Positions 17,904 to 26,586 of a DNA stretch of 47,058 nucleotides are shown here, one piece after another (position 1 is the first letter of the stretch; the number at the start of each line of letters is the position of its first letter). Origin of the DNA: CAZGKX01 sp964525945 (GTDB taxonomy: Bacteria; Pseudomonadota; Gammaproteobacteria; Legionellales; Legionellaceae); assembly GCA_964525945.1 (NCBI GenBank), contig CAZGKX010000014.1:1-47058 (forward strand), in the 5' to 3' direction. Made by a program: the position numbers and the translations under genes. The notes beneath the pieces were generated by a model. The model worked only from the letters and a program-made list of their open reading frames with translations. It was not told where the DNA came from and searched no databases.

Positions 17904-18332
17904 GTGGCTTTTACCGTTGATGAGCGTATTTCTGGCACGTGTTTCGAGTTGGGTGATTGGCCTTTGTCGCGCGTTTTTCTGAAAAACAATGCGCATTATC
18001 CGTGGTTTATTTTAGTCCCTCGTCAAGAAAATGTATCAGAAATGACCGAGTTAACCTCTTCCTTTCGCCATGTGCTGATGGATGAAATAACGGCAATCTC
18101 AACGCTTACGGAGTCTTATTTTAAGCCGGCTAAAGTAAATGTAGGGGTTCTGGGTAATATTGTTAGACAATTGCATGTTCATGTGATTGCCCGATTCATC
18201 GGTGATCACCACTGGCCTCAGGGCATTTGGCAAGCGGAGTCGCCTAGCCAACCTTATACAGCAGCTCAACTTGCGGTGTTGTTGCCCTATTTTCGAGAGC
18301 AAATTCAAAGGTATTTAGAATCCGGTTTTTGA
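17904..18332 (+). CDS. HIT-domain protein
   Basis: A 142-residue histidine-triad superfamily protein, probably a nucleotidyl hydrolase or transferase. The active-site block reads VRQLHVHVIARF: the first His of HxHxH is Gln, while the central nucleophilic His and the third are kept, a variant seen in a gammaproteobacterial HIT subfamily. GTG start with AAGGAG 5 bases upstream. Its 3' end overlaps the convergent FMN-protein gene by 28 bases. Substrate unknown. Confidence 0.85.
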   Translation: MAFTVDERISGTCFELGDWPLSRVFLKNNAHYPWFILVPRQENVSEMTELTSSFRHVLMDEITAISTLTESYFKPAKVNVGVLGNIVRQLHVHVIARFIGDHHWPQGIWQAESPSQPYTAAQLAVLLPYFREQIQRYLESGF

Positions 18333-19828
18333 TCAGGGTAAATTTCTGCTAGCGATACTGAAAAACCATCATTTCTCACAATGCGGGCATGACTACGTTG
18401 CAACTGCCTTGGTTCATTAATGCCACACGCATGGCAAAGAATAGCCACTTCATGGGCCATGTTGTTGGCGTAATGGTAAACGCGCTCGGCTTTGTCTTCG
18501 ATGACCAAGCCTCTTTGCAAGCGAGGATTGTGGGTGGCAATGCCGGTGGGGCATGTGTTTTTATGGCATTTTAACGATTGTATGCACCCCAATGCAAACA
18601 TAAATCCTCGCGCCGAATTGACAAAATCGGCACCAGCACACAATGCCAAGACCACTTCGGCGGGTGTGATCAATTTACCGCTGGCAATGATTTTAATGCG
18701 CTCCCGTAAATTGTAGGTGGTCAAGATATCAACCAATTTGGGTAACGCTTCGGCGATGGGAATGCCCATATAATCCATCAAGCCTTGAGGGGATGCGCCA
18801 GTGCCGCCATCGGCGCTGTCTAACGTGACAAAATCGGGTGCAAATACAACGCCACGTTGATGAATTCGCAGGCATAATTCATGCAGCCATTCGTAACTAC
18901 CGAGTACAAATTTACAGCCGACCGGTTTGCCCGTCACTTGACGAATATGTTCAATTGCATCCAGCAATTCATCAACATTGCTGATATCAACATGGCGATT
19001 CGGGCTAATCGAATCCTGATAGGCTGGGATACCGCGAATACGTGCCACTTCTGCCGTTACTTTAACGGCTGGTAAAATACCTCCTTTGCCAGGTTTAGCG
19101 CCTTGACTGAGTTTTATTTCAAACATTTTTACAGCTTCAAGCTCTGCTAGCTCTCGCAAACGTGTGTCACTGAGATTGCCATGCTCGTCGCGTACCCCAT
19201 ATTTAGCGGTACCAATTTGCACAATTAAATCACAACCTGCTTCTAAGTGATAAGGCGACACGCCCCCTTCGCCGGTGTTTAACCAACAACCTGCTTTTTT
19301 AGCGCCCCGGCCTAACGCTAAAATAGCGGTTTTTGAAATCGAGCCGTAACTCATGGCTGAAATATTAAAAATTTGTTGTGATGTGTAAGGATGCGGGCAA
19401 TAAGGACCAATCGTAACGGCTTTAGCCGGGGCTTCATCGCTCGATAAACGAGGAAAAGGTGCGCTGACGAAATAGGCTGTTCCCAGATGGTGCAGTGGTC
19501 GGGTGGAGCCAAAGCCAATGGTGGTGTCGACATTTTTGGCGGCACGGTATATCCAACTACGTTCCGCGCGATTAAATGGCAATTCTTCTCGATCATTGGT
19601 AAAAAAATATTGGCGAAAAAATTCGCCTAAATATTCTCCAATATACCGAAAATGGCCAATAATAGGGAAATTGCGCAGCAAGGTATGTTCTTTTTGACGA
19701 CGATCCCAGACAAAAATAGAAATAAGTGTAATGATTATAATCAGCGTGAAAATAAAAGAAATCAGCTGATGCAAGGCCAATGCTTTGAATAAATAAGGGT
19801 ATTTTTCTTGTGGGTCAAACGTATTCAT
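18305..19828 (-). CDS. Membrane-anchored FMN-binding glutamate synthase-like protein
   Basis: A 507-residue protein with one N-terminal membrane helix (about residues 20-42), followed by a GltB-type FMN-binding barrel (Glu_synthase domain): SYGSISKTAILALGRGAKKAG, GKGGILPAVKV, SADGGTGASPQG, then the cysteine-containing CIQSLKCHKNTCPTGIATHNP, as in the FeS-loop region of glutamate synthases. No amidotransferase domain is present, so it is not a full glutamate synthase; the physiological reaction is unknown. Start at 19828 because GAGGAAAGG lies just upstream; a GTG 15 bases earlier is possible. Confidence 0.85.
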   Translation of the reverse strand: MNTFDPQEKYPYLFKALALHQLISFIFTLIIIITLISIFVWDRRQKEHTLLRNFPIIGHFRYIGEYLGEFFRQYFFTNDREELPFNRAERSWIYRAAKNVDTTIGFGSTRPLHHLGTAYFVSAPFPRLSSDEAPAKAVTIGPYCPHPYTSQQIFNISAMSYGSISKTAILALGRGAKKAGCWLNTGEGGVSPYHLEAGCDLIVQIGTAKYGVRDEHGNLSDTRLRELAELEAVKMFEIKLSQGAKPGKGGILPAVKVTAEVARIRGIPAYQDSISPNRHVDISNVDELLDAIEHIRQVTGKPVGCKFVLGSYEWLHELCLRIHQRGVVFAPDFVTLDSADGGTGASPQGLMDYMGIPIAEALPKLVDILTTYNLRERIKIIASGKLITPAEVVLALCAGADFVNSARGFMFALGCIQSLKCHKNTCPTGIATHNPRLQRGLVIEDKAERVYHYANNMAHEVAILCHACGINEPRQLQRSHARIVRNDGFSVSLAEIYPDQKPDSKYL

Positions 19829-19935
19829 GGATCCTTTCCTCACTCATTTGAACGGTGCTTTCCTGCCGATCCCATTTTATAGTCTATATTAATATATACG
19901 TAATGATAAATAGAATGTTTAGAGGAGGCAGCATC

Positions 19936-20458
19936 ATGGCTCTTCAGATGTCATTGGCGAATCATTTGTTGGTGGCAATGCCTTCGTCTAAAGATGTTAA
20001 TTTTGCACAGTCTGTGATTTATGTTTGTGAACATCATGTTCAAGGCACGGTCGGGCTTATTATCAACCGCCCTATGCAATTTGATTTAAATTTTGTATTC
20101 AATCAATTGCGAATCGAATCAACTTTACCCACCGCGCAACACATTCCGTTGCTGTTTGGAGGCCCTATTCAACCAGAACGGGGTTTTGTGATCCATAGAC
20201 CATTCGGACACTGGCGATCCAGTCTCTCTTTGCTCAGTGATGAGGTGACCATCACCACATCCAATGATATTATTCGTGCTATTGCTGAAAATAAAGGATC
20301 AACAGTTGGAACAAGAAATCATCGACGATGCCTGGCTGGTCTGTCCATTTACCCCTGAAGTTTTGTATGATGTGCCCTTTAAGGAGCGCTGGCGGTATGC
20401 TGGCTTAACGTTAGGTGTTCATATGGAGCAATTGGTTTCCGGTGGTGGTCATGCCTGA
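19936..20458 (+). pseudogene. algH: AlgH/YqgE (UPF0301) with internal deletion and frameshift
   Basis: The first frame (19936 to about 20300) gives a good AlgH N-terminus (LANHLLVAMPSSKD, GTVGLIINRPM, LLFGGPIQPERGFVIH, TTSNDIIRAIAENKG). The expected block with the GYAGW motif is missing, and a second frame then continues with QQLEQEIIDDAWLVCP to GGHA. About 16 codons are lost and the frame shifts near 20300, so as written the product ends about 140 residues in with a foreign tail. Strong ribosome site (GAGGAGG) at the start. AlgH is a conserved protein of unknown biochemical role, usually next to ruvX as here. Either a real lesion or an assembly error. Confidence 0.85.
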
Positions 20459-20870
20459 AGGGGTTTATTTAGGGTTTGATTTTGGCTATAAGCGTATTGG
20501 GGTTGCTGTTGGGCAACGATTAACAGGAAGTGCCTCTCCTCTATCCACATTGGATGCTAAATTGGGTGTGCCGAATTGGGATAATATTCAACAATTGATT
20601 CAGCAGTGGCGACCGCATGCTTTGATCGTGGGTTTTCCTACCTGCATCGATGGCACTGAGCAATATACATCGGCAGCGTCCCGGGGATTTGCCCGCCAAT
20701 TGCGCAAACGCTTTGCATTGCCTGTGCATTTGGTCGACGAACGATTATCGACCCGTGCCGCGCGCGAGCATTTGTTTGAAACCGGAGGATATCGTAAAAT
20801 AAAAAAATCTGAAGTTGACAGCATTGCCGCTTGCATCATTTTAGAGCAATGGCTGCAAAATCCACAATGA
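20451..20870 (+). CDS. ruvX: RuvX/YqgF-type Holliday junction resolvase
   Basis: A 139-residue RNase H-fold protein of the YqgF family, with roles in pre-16S rRNA 5' end processing and putative Holliday junction resolution. The N-terminal LGFDFGYKRIGVA supplies the first catalytic Asp; VGFPTCIDG and VDERLSTRAA follow, and a late Asp is in KSEVDSIAA. Start at ATG 20451 overlaps the algH stop by 8 bases; an upstream GTG frame exists but is atypical. The order algH-ruvX-pyrB is widely conserved in gammaproteobacteria. Confidence 0.92.
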   Translation: MPEGVYLGFDFGYKRIGVAVGQRLTGSASPLSTLDAKLGVPNWDNIQQLIQQWRPHALIVGFPTCIDGTEQYTSAASRGFARQLRKRFALPVHLVDERLSTRAAREHLFETGGYRKIKKSEVDSIAACIILEQWLQNPQ

Positions 20871-20876
20871 GGGCGT

Positions 20877-21779
20877 ATGAATCATTTCTTAGATATCAAC
20901 CAGTTATCAGCCACTGATGTGGATCGACTGATCAAACGGGCCCTATTTTTTAAGCAACAGGGTGACTACCCCCGTTACCCACATTACACCGTGGCCAATC
21001 TTTTTTACGAAAACAGCACACGTACCCGGGTTAGTTTTGAGCTGGCAGCCAATCATTTAGGAATGTCGGTGGTCAATCTTTCTGTCGCACAATCTTCAGA
21101 AAACAAGGGCGAGATGATTGAGGATACGGTCAAAACATTAAGTGCCATGGGCATACAATTGTTTGTTATTCGTCACAGTGAAGATGGGATGCCTAAAAAA
21201 TTGGCGTTTGCTTGTGGAGAGCAAGGGCAAGTCATTAACGCGGGAGATGGGCAACATGCACATCCCAGCCAAGCCATGCTGGATTTCATGACCATTGTGG
21301 AGCAAAAACCCCATTTTCAGCAGCTAAAAATAGCCATTGTAGGCAATATTCGTCATTCCCGTGTAGCCAATTCGTTGCAAATGCTCTGTGGCTTAATGGG
21401 GGTGGAGGATTTGGTGTTGGTTGCCCCCGAATTATGGCAGCCGCGCATGGTCCATTATGGTCGAGTCACCCCTTCTTTAAATGAGGGCATTGAAAACGCC
21501 GATGTGATCATTTGTTTGCGGGTGCAACATGAGCGCTTAAATGCACATGATCACATTGATTCAAACCTTTATCGTCGTGATTACGCATTGACGCGAGAAC
21601 GCTTGGGTGCTGCAAAAGCGAATGCAATGGTGATGCATCCTGGGCCTATCAATCGGGGCATGGAGATTGACAGTGACGTTGTCGATGGTCCTCAATCGTT
21701 CATTTTACAACAAGTGCAAAATGGTGTTTTCATGCGCATGAGTATTCTTGAAGAACTTGTTCATCAAAAAAGAGGATAA
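20877..21779 (+). CDS. pyrB: Aspartate carbamoyltransferase catalytic subunit
   Basis: A 300-residue transcarbamylase catalysing carbamoyl phosphate plus aspartate to carbamoyl-aspartate in UMP synthesis. The carbamoyl-phosphate site STRTR (residues 47-51), NAGDGQHAHPSQAMLD and HPGPINRG are intact, and length is standard. It follows ruvX by 6 bases. No pyrI regulatory subunit or pyrC-like gene follows; the next gene is convergent. Confidence 0.95.
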   Translation: MNHFLDINQLSATDVDRLIKRALFFKQQGDYPRYPHYTVANLFYENSTRTRVSFELAANHLGMSVVNLSVAQSSENKGEMIEDTVKTLSAMGIQLFVIRHSEDGMPKKLAFACGEQGQVINAGDGQHAHPSQAMLDFMTIVEQKPHFQQLKIAIVGNIRHSRVANSLQMLCGLMGVEDLVLVAPELWQPRMVHYGRVTPSLNEGIENADVIICLRVQHERLNAHDHIDSNLYRRDYALTRERLGAAKANAMVMHPGPINRGMEIDSDVVDGPQSFILQQVQNGVFMRMSILEELVHQKRG

Positions 21780-21799
21780 ACCTAGTAGGGCTTGTCCTC
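21772..21799. terminator. Candidate bidirectional terminator between pyrB and nfrB
   Basis: GAGGATAAACC and GGGCTTGTCCTC can pair over about ten positions (one mismatch, one G-U) around a short loop, exactly between convergent stop codons. A modest T-run follows on the plus strand. Confidence 0.45.
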
Positions 21800-21803
21800 A
21801 AAC

Positions 21804-23690
21804 TCAATTTTCCTCATCCAACAACATAAACTCGACTTTGCGTGCAGAAAAATACCGAATAATTTTCTTCAAAAGCAATTCATTGGTGGGGTCAGAAATA
21901 ACCAGTGTGATGGTGTGGTTGGAGGTGTCTATGGCAACAGGACAAACACCATAGTGATGCAACCATTTGTTCGTTCGTTTGGACAAAAGAGGACGGCAAC
22001 GATTTTCGGCCGTGAGCAATTGGCTTTTTGGAAATAAATTTAAGCCGTATTGAATCGATAAAATACGCGTCAAACGGGCTTCGCTTATCAAATTTAAACG
22101 CAACAACACATCGCCTAAACGTTCGCCTGTTTGTTGTTGCAACACCAGTGCCATTTGTAATTGTTGGTGATCAAGTACGATATGCTCTAAAAGCAAATCC
22201 CCTAATTTTCGCCGGTAAGGCACCAGCACATGTCGCCCCGGAAATTCATGGTCAGTTTTATCCCATGCTGGCTGTAGGGGTGCTGTTTTGCTCTGTTTTG
22301 GGGTTGTAAAATAAATGCGATAGGCGCGCATCAAGGCATGTAAATTCAGTAAATTGCCATAAAAAGCTCTGGGTACGGACAATAAAGCCGGTATCCATCC
22401 ATAAATACGGCGAGTGGCAATGATACGTTGAATAATCCGTTCAACCATAATGATGGAAACAATGACAATTAAGTACCAAACCCATGGATGCTGATTAAAC
22501 TGTTCATACAAAGATGGGTATTGCGGTTTAAATTCGATCAGTAACGCATAAATTAACCAAAAAAAATACACGAAATAACCAAAGCCATTGATAAAATGGG
22601 TGACAAATGATTTTCTATCATGCGCCAATGAATAACGTATAGCCCAACTGGTTGGCCAGCGCGTATGATCCCATTCTTGAAAAACAATACCAATGATCCA
22701 GCGAGCTTTTTGCCTTACTGCCTTGGTGTATTGCTGTGGAAACATCGCCCGTGTTGCGATGTACTCTTTAAATGATTTTTGAACATAACCGCCCCCCCAA
22801 AAAAAACGTTTTTGCCAGCGCGTACGGACAATGGACTGTGTGACAAAAATCACTTTTAAATTATGGACGCGCAATGCCAGTGACGTCCGGTAATCTTCTG
22901 TTAATGAATCCGTGGAAAAGGGTTCCTTGAGGTTGGAACTCTCAATCAATACTTGCAATGCTTGCTTAGAAAAAGCAGTGCCAACACCTGCAGAGGGTAC
23001 ATGGGCTTTGAGTGATTCACGTACAATAATATCTTTGGTATGATTTTCTGAAAATTCATCCGCATACAGCCAATGCGTAAAATTAAAATAACTAACATCC
23101 AGCGGAAAAATGGGAATTTGGATCATGTCTTTGCGCGGGATTAAATAATTGTACAATTTAAACGAGAGTGGATGAATAATATCTTCGGAATCATGAAAAA
23201 CAAAAATACTAAAGGGTGCGGGCAAGGATTTTTCAAAAATTTTAACGTGTTGGTAAATTTCATTCAAGTTTTTGGCCTTATTGGTAGGGCCGGGAGTGCT
23301 GCCAATAACACATTGCACTTGATTCATTATTTGTGCAACGGATTGCACGTCTTTAATGGTTTCAGGATCATTGGGGTACACACCCACGAAAAAAAAATAA
23401 TTTTTATAATCAATAGAATAGCAATTGTGTTTTAACATGGTCGAGATAACCCCTGCTTCATGCCAACAGGGAACCAAAACCGCGATGTATTGTTCTTGCG
23501 GTGTGATTAATTTCTCATACGTCAAGGGCGCATAATTATGTTTTTTTCGGAGGCGTGATAAATGGCGTACCCAAAAATAAATATCAATAAACAAATCATC
23601 TAAACCTGACAGCACAAACAAACAGGCGAGAATGACTAGCATATGCCACATGAAAAAATAAAGGAATAATATCAATTGATTGGCCATCAT
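21804..23690 (-). CDS. nfrB: NfrB-like glycosyltransferase with c-di-GMP-binding MshEN domain
   Basis: A 628-residue inner-membrane protein: an N-terminal helix, a GT2 domain (LVPCWHEAGV, the metal site HDSED near residue 170, TEDYRTSLALR, acceptor motif QKARW near 320), then helices, and a C-terminal MshEN domain with two tandem 24-residue units (KLGDLLLEHIVLDHQ...Q and RLGDVLLRLNLISEA...Q). E. coli NfrB makes the N4 phage receptor polysaccharide from UDP-ManNAc under c-di-GMP control. The usual Gly10 of each MshEN unit is Ile and Asn here, so ligand affinity may be altered. The start overlaps the stop of the upstream nfrA-like gene, indicating coupling. Confidence 0.87.
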   Translation of the reverse strand: MMANQLILFLYFFMWHMLVILACLFVLSGLDDLFIDIYFWVRHLSRLRKKHNYAPLTYEKLITPQEQYIAVLVPCWHEAGVISTMLKHNCYSIDYKNYFFFVGVYPNDPETIKDVQSVAQIMNQVQCVIGSTPGPTNKAKNLNEIYQHVKIFEKSLPAPFSIFVFHDSEDIIHPLSFKLYNYLIPRKDMIQIPIFPLDVSYFNFTHWLYADEFSENHTKDIIVRESLKAHVPSAGVGTAFSKQALQVLIESSNLKEPFSTDSLTEDYRTSLALRVHNLKVIFVTQSIVRTRWQKRFFWGGGYVQKSFKEYIATRAMFPQQYTKAVRQKARWIIGIVFQEWDHTRWPTSWAIRYSLAHDRKSFVTHFINGFGYFVYFFWLIYALLIEFKPQYPSLYEQFNQHPWVWYLIVIVSIIMVERIIQRIIATRRIYGWIPALLSVPRAFYGNLLNLHALMRAYRIYFTTPKQSKTAPLQPAWDKTDHEFPGRHVLVPYRRKLGDLLLEHIVLDHQQLQMALVLQQQTGERLGDVLLRLNLISEARLTRILSIQYGLNLFPKSQLLTAENRCRPLLSKRTNKWLHHYGVCPVAIDTSNHTITLVISDPTNELLLKKIIRYFSARKVEFMLLDEEN

Positions 23691-25225
23691 ATTTTCACAT
23701 ACATGAGAAGTTGGACCACATTATTTGTATAATATTGGCCATAGGGATTTGGGGTAGCACCTGCCGGCAGATAGACCCCATTCACATGCTCGAATAATAT
23801 TTTTACATTAAAACGATTGGTTGGAATAAATTCAATGCCCGGTCCTATCTCAGCAAAATTATTAAAAAATTGACGTTGAGTGTCGGCAATCACCCGCCCT
23901 GTGGCGTATAAATTCACCATGCTGCTGTGGTATTGCAGCAAGCGAATCCCTTGATGGGTTTTGGCCCCAGCAATGACGTTGTTGTTGTACCTTGAAAAAT
24001 AAGTCACTTCACCGTATAAATCACTGTAATATTGGGTGCTGAGCACCGGATGATCAACGTAGGTAGGGCTTGCGCCAAATTGATTATAATACATAAAGCC
24101 CCCCCGCAAATCACCTCGCCAACGATCACGATTGCGATACACCAAATCATAGGCAATGCCTGTTTCCATAAAACCAACAATGGGAACCCCTTGAATGGGT
24201 GTTATTTGGCCACCGACGCCAGTAATTTGTACATTATCTTCATAAATTTGGGAAAGCTGGCCCAAGTTCCTGGATTTATTATCATCGGTTCGACGCAGAA
24301 AAACATATTGGTTGGTGTGCAGCGCATTATTTTGCTCAATGCCAACCCGAGCAATGAGCTGATTTACGGCTAAACTAAATCGGCTTTGATAAAAAGGACT
24401 AAAGAATGCTTCAGCAAAATAGGGCGCAGGCAATGCTTTTGTTTGTAAACCAGCCAAATTGGTCATGGCTTTTTCTGCACGAAGATCCAGCGATGGGTTG
24501 TTGCTGCGTGAAGCTAATCTAAAATATTGATAAGCTTTCGGTAGATTGCCCTCTGTTGCGTAGAGATACCCCAATTGCATTGCCAGGCTTGGTTCATAAG
24601 TCAAAGCATAGGCTTGAGAAAAATAGTGGATTGCTGTTTTAGTACGATGCTGTTCAATGGCTAAGAATCCTGCTTCTTTTAATAGCATTACCTGGTTAGG
24701 ATGCTGATGAATCGTTGCGGCGACCCATTTTGCTGCAGCATCTTTGTTTTGTGCTTTTCTTGTATAAAACTGTTGTAAAAGTTGGTCGGATGTTTTATTC
24801 CTGACCAACGTTTGGGCATGCAGGATTGGGGGAGAGTTTTGAAGGGAAGAGTGCAATGGATAAAGTGACGCCATGGGCATTGCCACTGGCGTTGGCACAT
24901 TTAGCGCTGGCGTTTGTCTGGGCTGCAAGGGTTCTTCAGCTGCATGAACAATCTGATCCTGTTTACTGGGGTTTTGAGCATTAAGTTGTTTTTGTTCTTG
25001 ATGGATTTCATTCAACGCGGGAGAGTAAGCACTGTCCTGTGAGAGTAAAATCTTTAATGCGGTTTGGGCGGCAGCAGGGTTTATTTTTTTTAGCCGGAAA
25101 TATTTGTCCATCAATGCATGGGGGTCACGGTGTAAATGTTTGGCCTGATGCATGGATAATAAAAACAGGGCAACAAACACCATCATCACGAATGCAACTA
25201 AAATGAAAATTGTTTTTTTAAACAT
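23687..25225 (-). CDS. NfrA-like TPR/outer-membrane exopolysaccharide secretion protein
   Basis: A 512-residue protein with an N-terminal membrane segment (residues about 5-25), a low-complexity Gln/Pro linker, TPR-like repeats (for example AAKWVAATIHQHPNQVMLLKE and TAIHYFSQAYALTYEPSLAM, about 165-265) and a C-terminal domain of about 220 residues ending in alternating polar/hydrophobic strands (VVQLLMYVKI). The C-terminal part resembles the NfrA_C domain of phage N4 adsorption protein A. It is much shorter than E. coli NfrA (close to 1,000 residues). Probably the export partner of the adjacent NfrB-like synthase; the stop overlaps the nfrB start by 4 bases. Confidence 0.75.
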   Translation of the reverse strand: MFKKTIFILVAFVMMVFVALFLLSMHQAKHLHRDPHALMDKYFRLKKINPAAAQTALKILLSQDSAYSPALNEIHQEQKQLNAQNPSKQDQIVHAAEEPLQPRQTPALNVPTPVAMPMASLYPLHSSLQNSPPILHAQTLVRNKTSDQLLQQFYTRKAQNKDAAAKWVAATIHQHPNQVMLLKEAGFLAIEQHRTKTAIHYFSQAYALTYEPSLAMQLGYLYATEGNLPKAYQYFRLASRSNNPSLDLRAEKAMTNLAGLQTKALPAPYFAEAFFSPFYQSRFSLAVNQLIARVGIEQNNALHTNQYVFLRRTDDNKSRNLGQLSQIYEDNVQITGVGGQITPIQGVPIVGFMETGIAYDLVYRNRDRWRGDLRGGFMYYNQFGASPTYVDHPVLSTQYYSDLYGEVTYFSRYNNNVIAGAKTHQGIRLLQYHSSMVNLYATGRVIADTQRQFFNNFAEIGPGIEFIPTNRFNVKILFEHVNGVYLPAGATPNPYGQYYTNNVVQLLMYVKI

Positions 25226-25381
25226 TACATTATCATAATTAAATTAATTCAAAAACGGATTGCAATCGATCTTTGCAGCACGGTTGATTTGTTGGGGCCG
25301 CTATTAGAGCATGTTAAGGTTTTGTTTTATAGATCAATCCACTGTAATGCAATAGAACGTGCGCGTTATAATAGGCAGGTT

Positions 25382-26468
25382 TCAAGACAATTCTGCTGTT
25401 TTAACGTTTTTGGTTCTTTTACAAGGCACTTTAAAATGATCGCTTAATGTTTTAACAATACGCGCGGCGCTGTTACCATCTCCATAGGGTGATATTTTTT
25501 TTGCCATCGCAGCATACGCCAATTCGTTGTCCAGCAAAAATTGGGTTTCACGCACAATTTGCTCGTAATTTGAGCCAACCAGTTGGACCACGCCGAGTGC
25601 AACCGCTTCGGGTCGTTCGGTCTCATCCCGCAATACCAAAACCGGTTTCCACAATGCCGGTGCTTCTTCTTGCACGCCTCCAGAGCGGCTCACAAAGAAC
25701 AATATTGGCCGATTTGACCACTGACGTGTGCGCAACATTGTAAACGTTAGGATTGGGATGAACTGGGTAGAGAAATTGTACGTCAGGATTTTTCTCGGCT
25801 AACGCCTGCAAGGCACGATAAATTTCAATCAACGGTTCGCCAAAATTTTCTCTGCGGTGAGCCGTAATTAAAACCATACGTTTATCAGGATCAAGCACTT
25901 GGTGCAGTTGCAAATCCTTGGCCGCCATCATCAGCAGGGCATCAATAACGGTATTGCCCGTTACCAAGATGTGTTTGTCTGCAAAACCTTCTTTCAATAA
26001 ATTTAAGCGAGCGAGCTCTCTGGGCGCCAAATGCACCAACGCCAGGTGAATCACAATAACAAGCTTCGATTCTTCAGGAAAAGGATTGGCTGTATTGCCG
26101 GTGCGCAAACCTGCTTCAACATGACCAATGGGGATATGATGATAAAAACAAGCAAGGGCGATTGACATCACTGTCGTGGTGTCGCCCTGCACTAAAACCA
26201 TGTCCGGTTTTTCCGCTAACAAGACTTCATCAACCTTTAAAAGCAGACGTGATGTGAGCAATGTTAACGATTGGTTCGGTTGCATGACGTCTAAATCAAT
26301 GTCCGGTTCAATTTGAAAAAGTTCCAAGACTTGTTTTAGCATATCGCGGTGCTGCGCTGTTGCTAAAACTTTCACCTTTGCCCAAGGCTCTTGTTGCAAA
26401 GCTAAAATAATTGGCGCCATTTTTATAGCTTCTGGGCGGGTGCCAACAACGCAGAGAATTTTTATCAT
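25382..26468 (-). pseudogene. wecB: UDP-N-acetylglucosamine 2-epimerase, frameshifted by internal deletion
   Basis: WecB interconverts UDP-GlcNAc and UDP-ManNAc. The first frame runs from VVGTRPEAIKMAPI through LVQGDTTTVM, HVEAGLRTGNT and LITAHRRENFGEP to YPVHPNPNV and NIVLCEPL. The sequence then jumps, in another frame, to SGGVQEEAPALWKPVLVLRD, ERPEAV and SPYGDG. About 19-20 codons are missing and the frame shifts near 25683. In addition, the usual PEE-x-NR motif reads PEESKLVIVI, a second local change. It lies upstream of nfrA/nfrB in the same orientation, the expected place for the precursor-supplying gene of an NfrAB pathway. As written it cannot encode an active enzyme. Confidence 0.85.
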
Positions 26469-26586
26469 AGGATGATGAAACAAAGTTCGAGGTTGTCATA
26501 TCATACCATGCAAACTCAATTTTTGTAATTTTAAGCAATGGAGCCGTCCTGCAATTGTTATGCAGTCATTGCCATGGCTTAGGGCC

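Noticed and set aside
17904..18332. HIT protein as inactive because the first triad His is Gln
   Set aside because: The nucleophilic middle His is retained and the QLHVH variant occurs in a known HIT subfamily, so inactivity is not supported.
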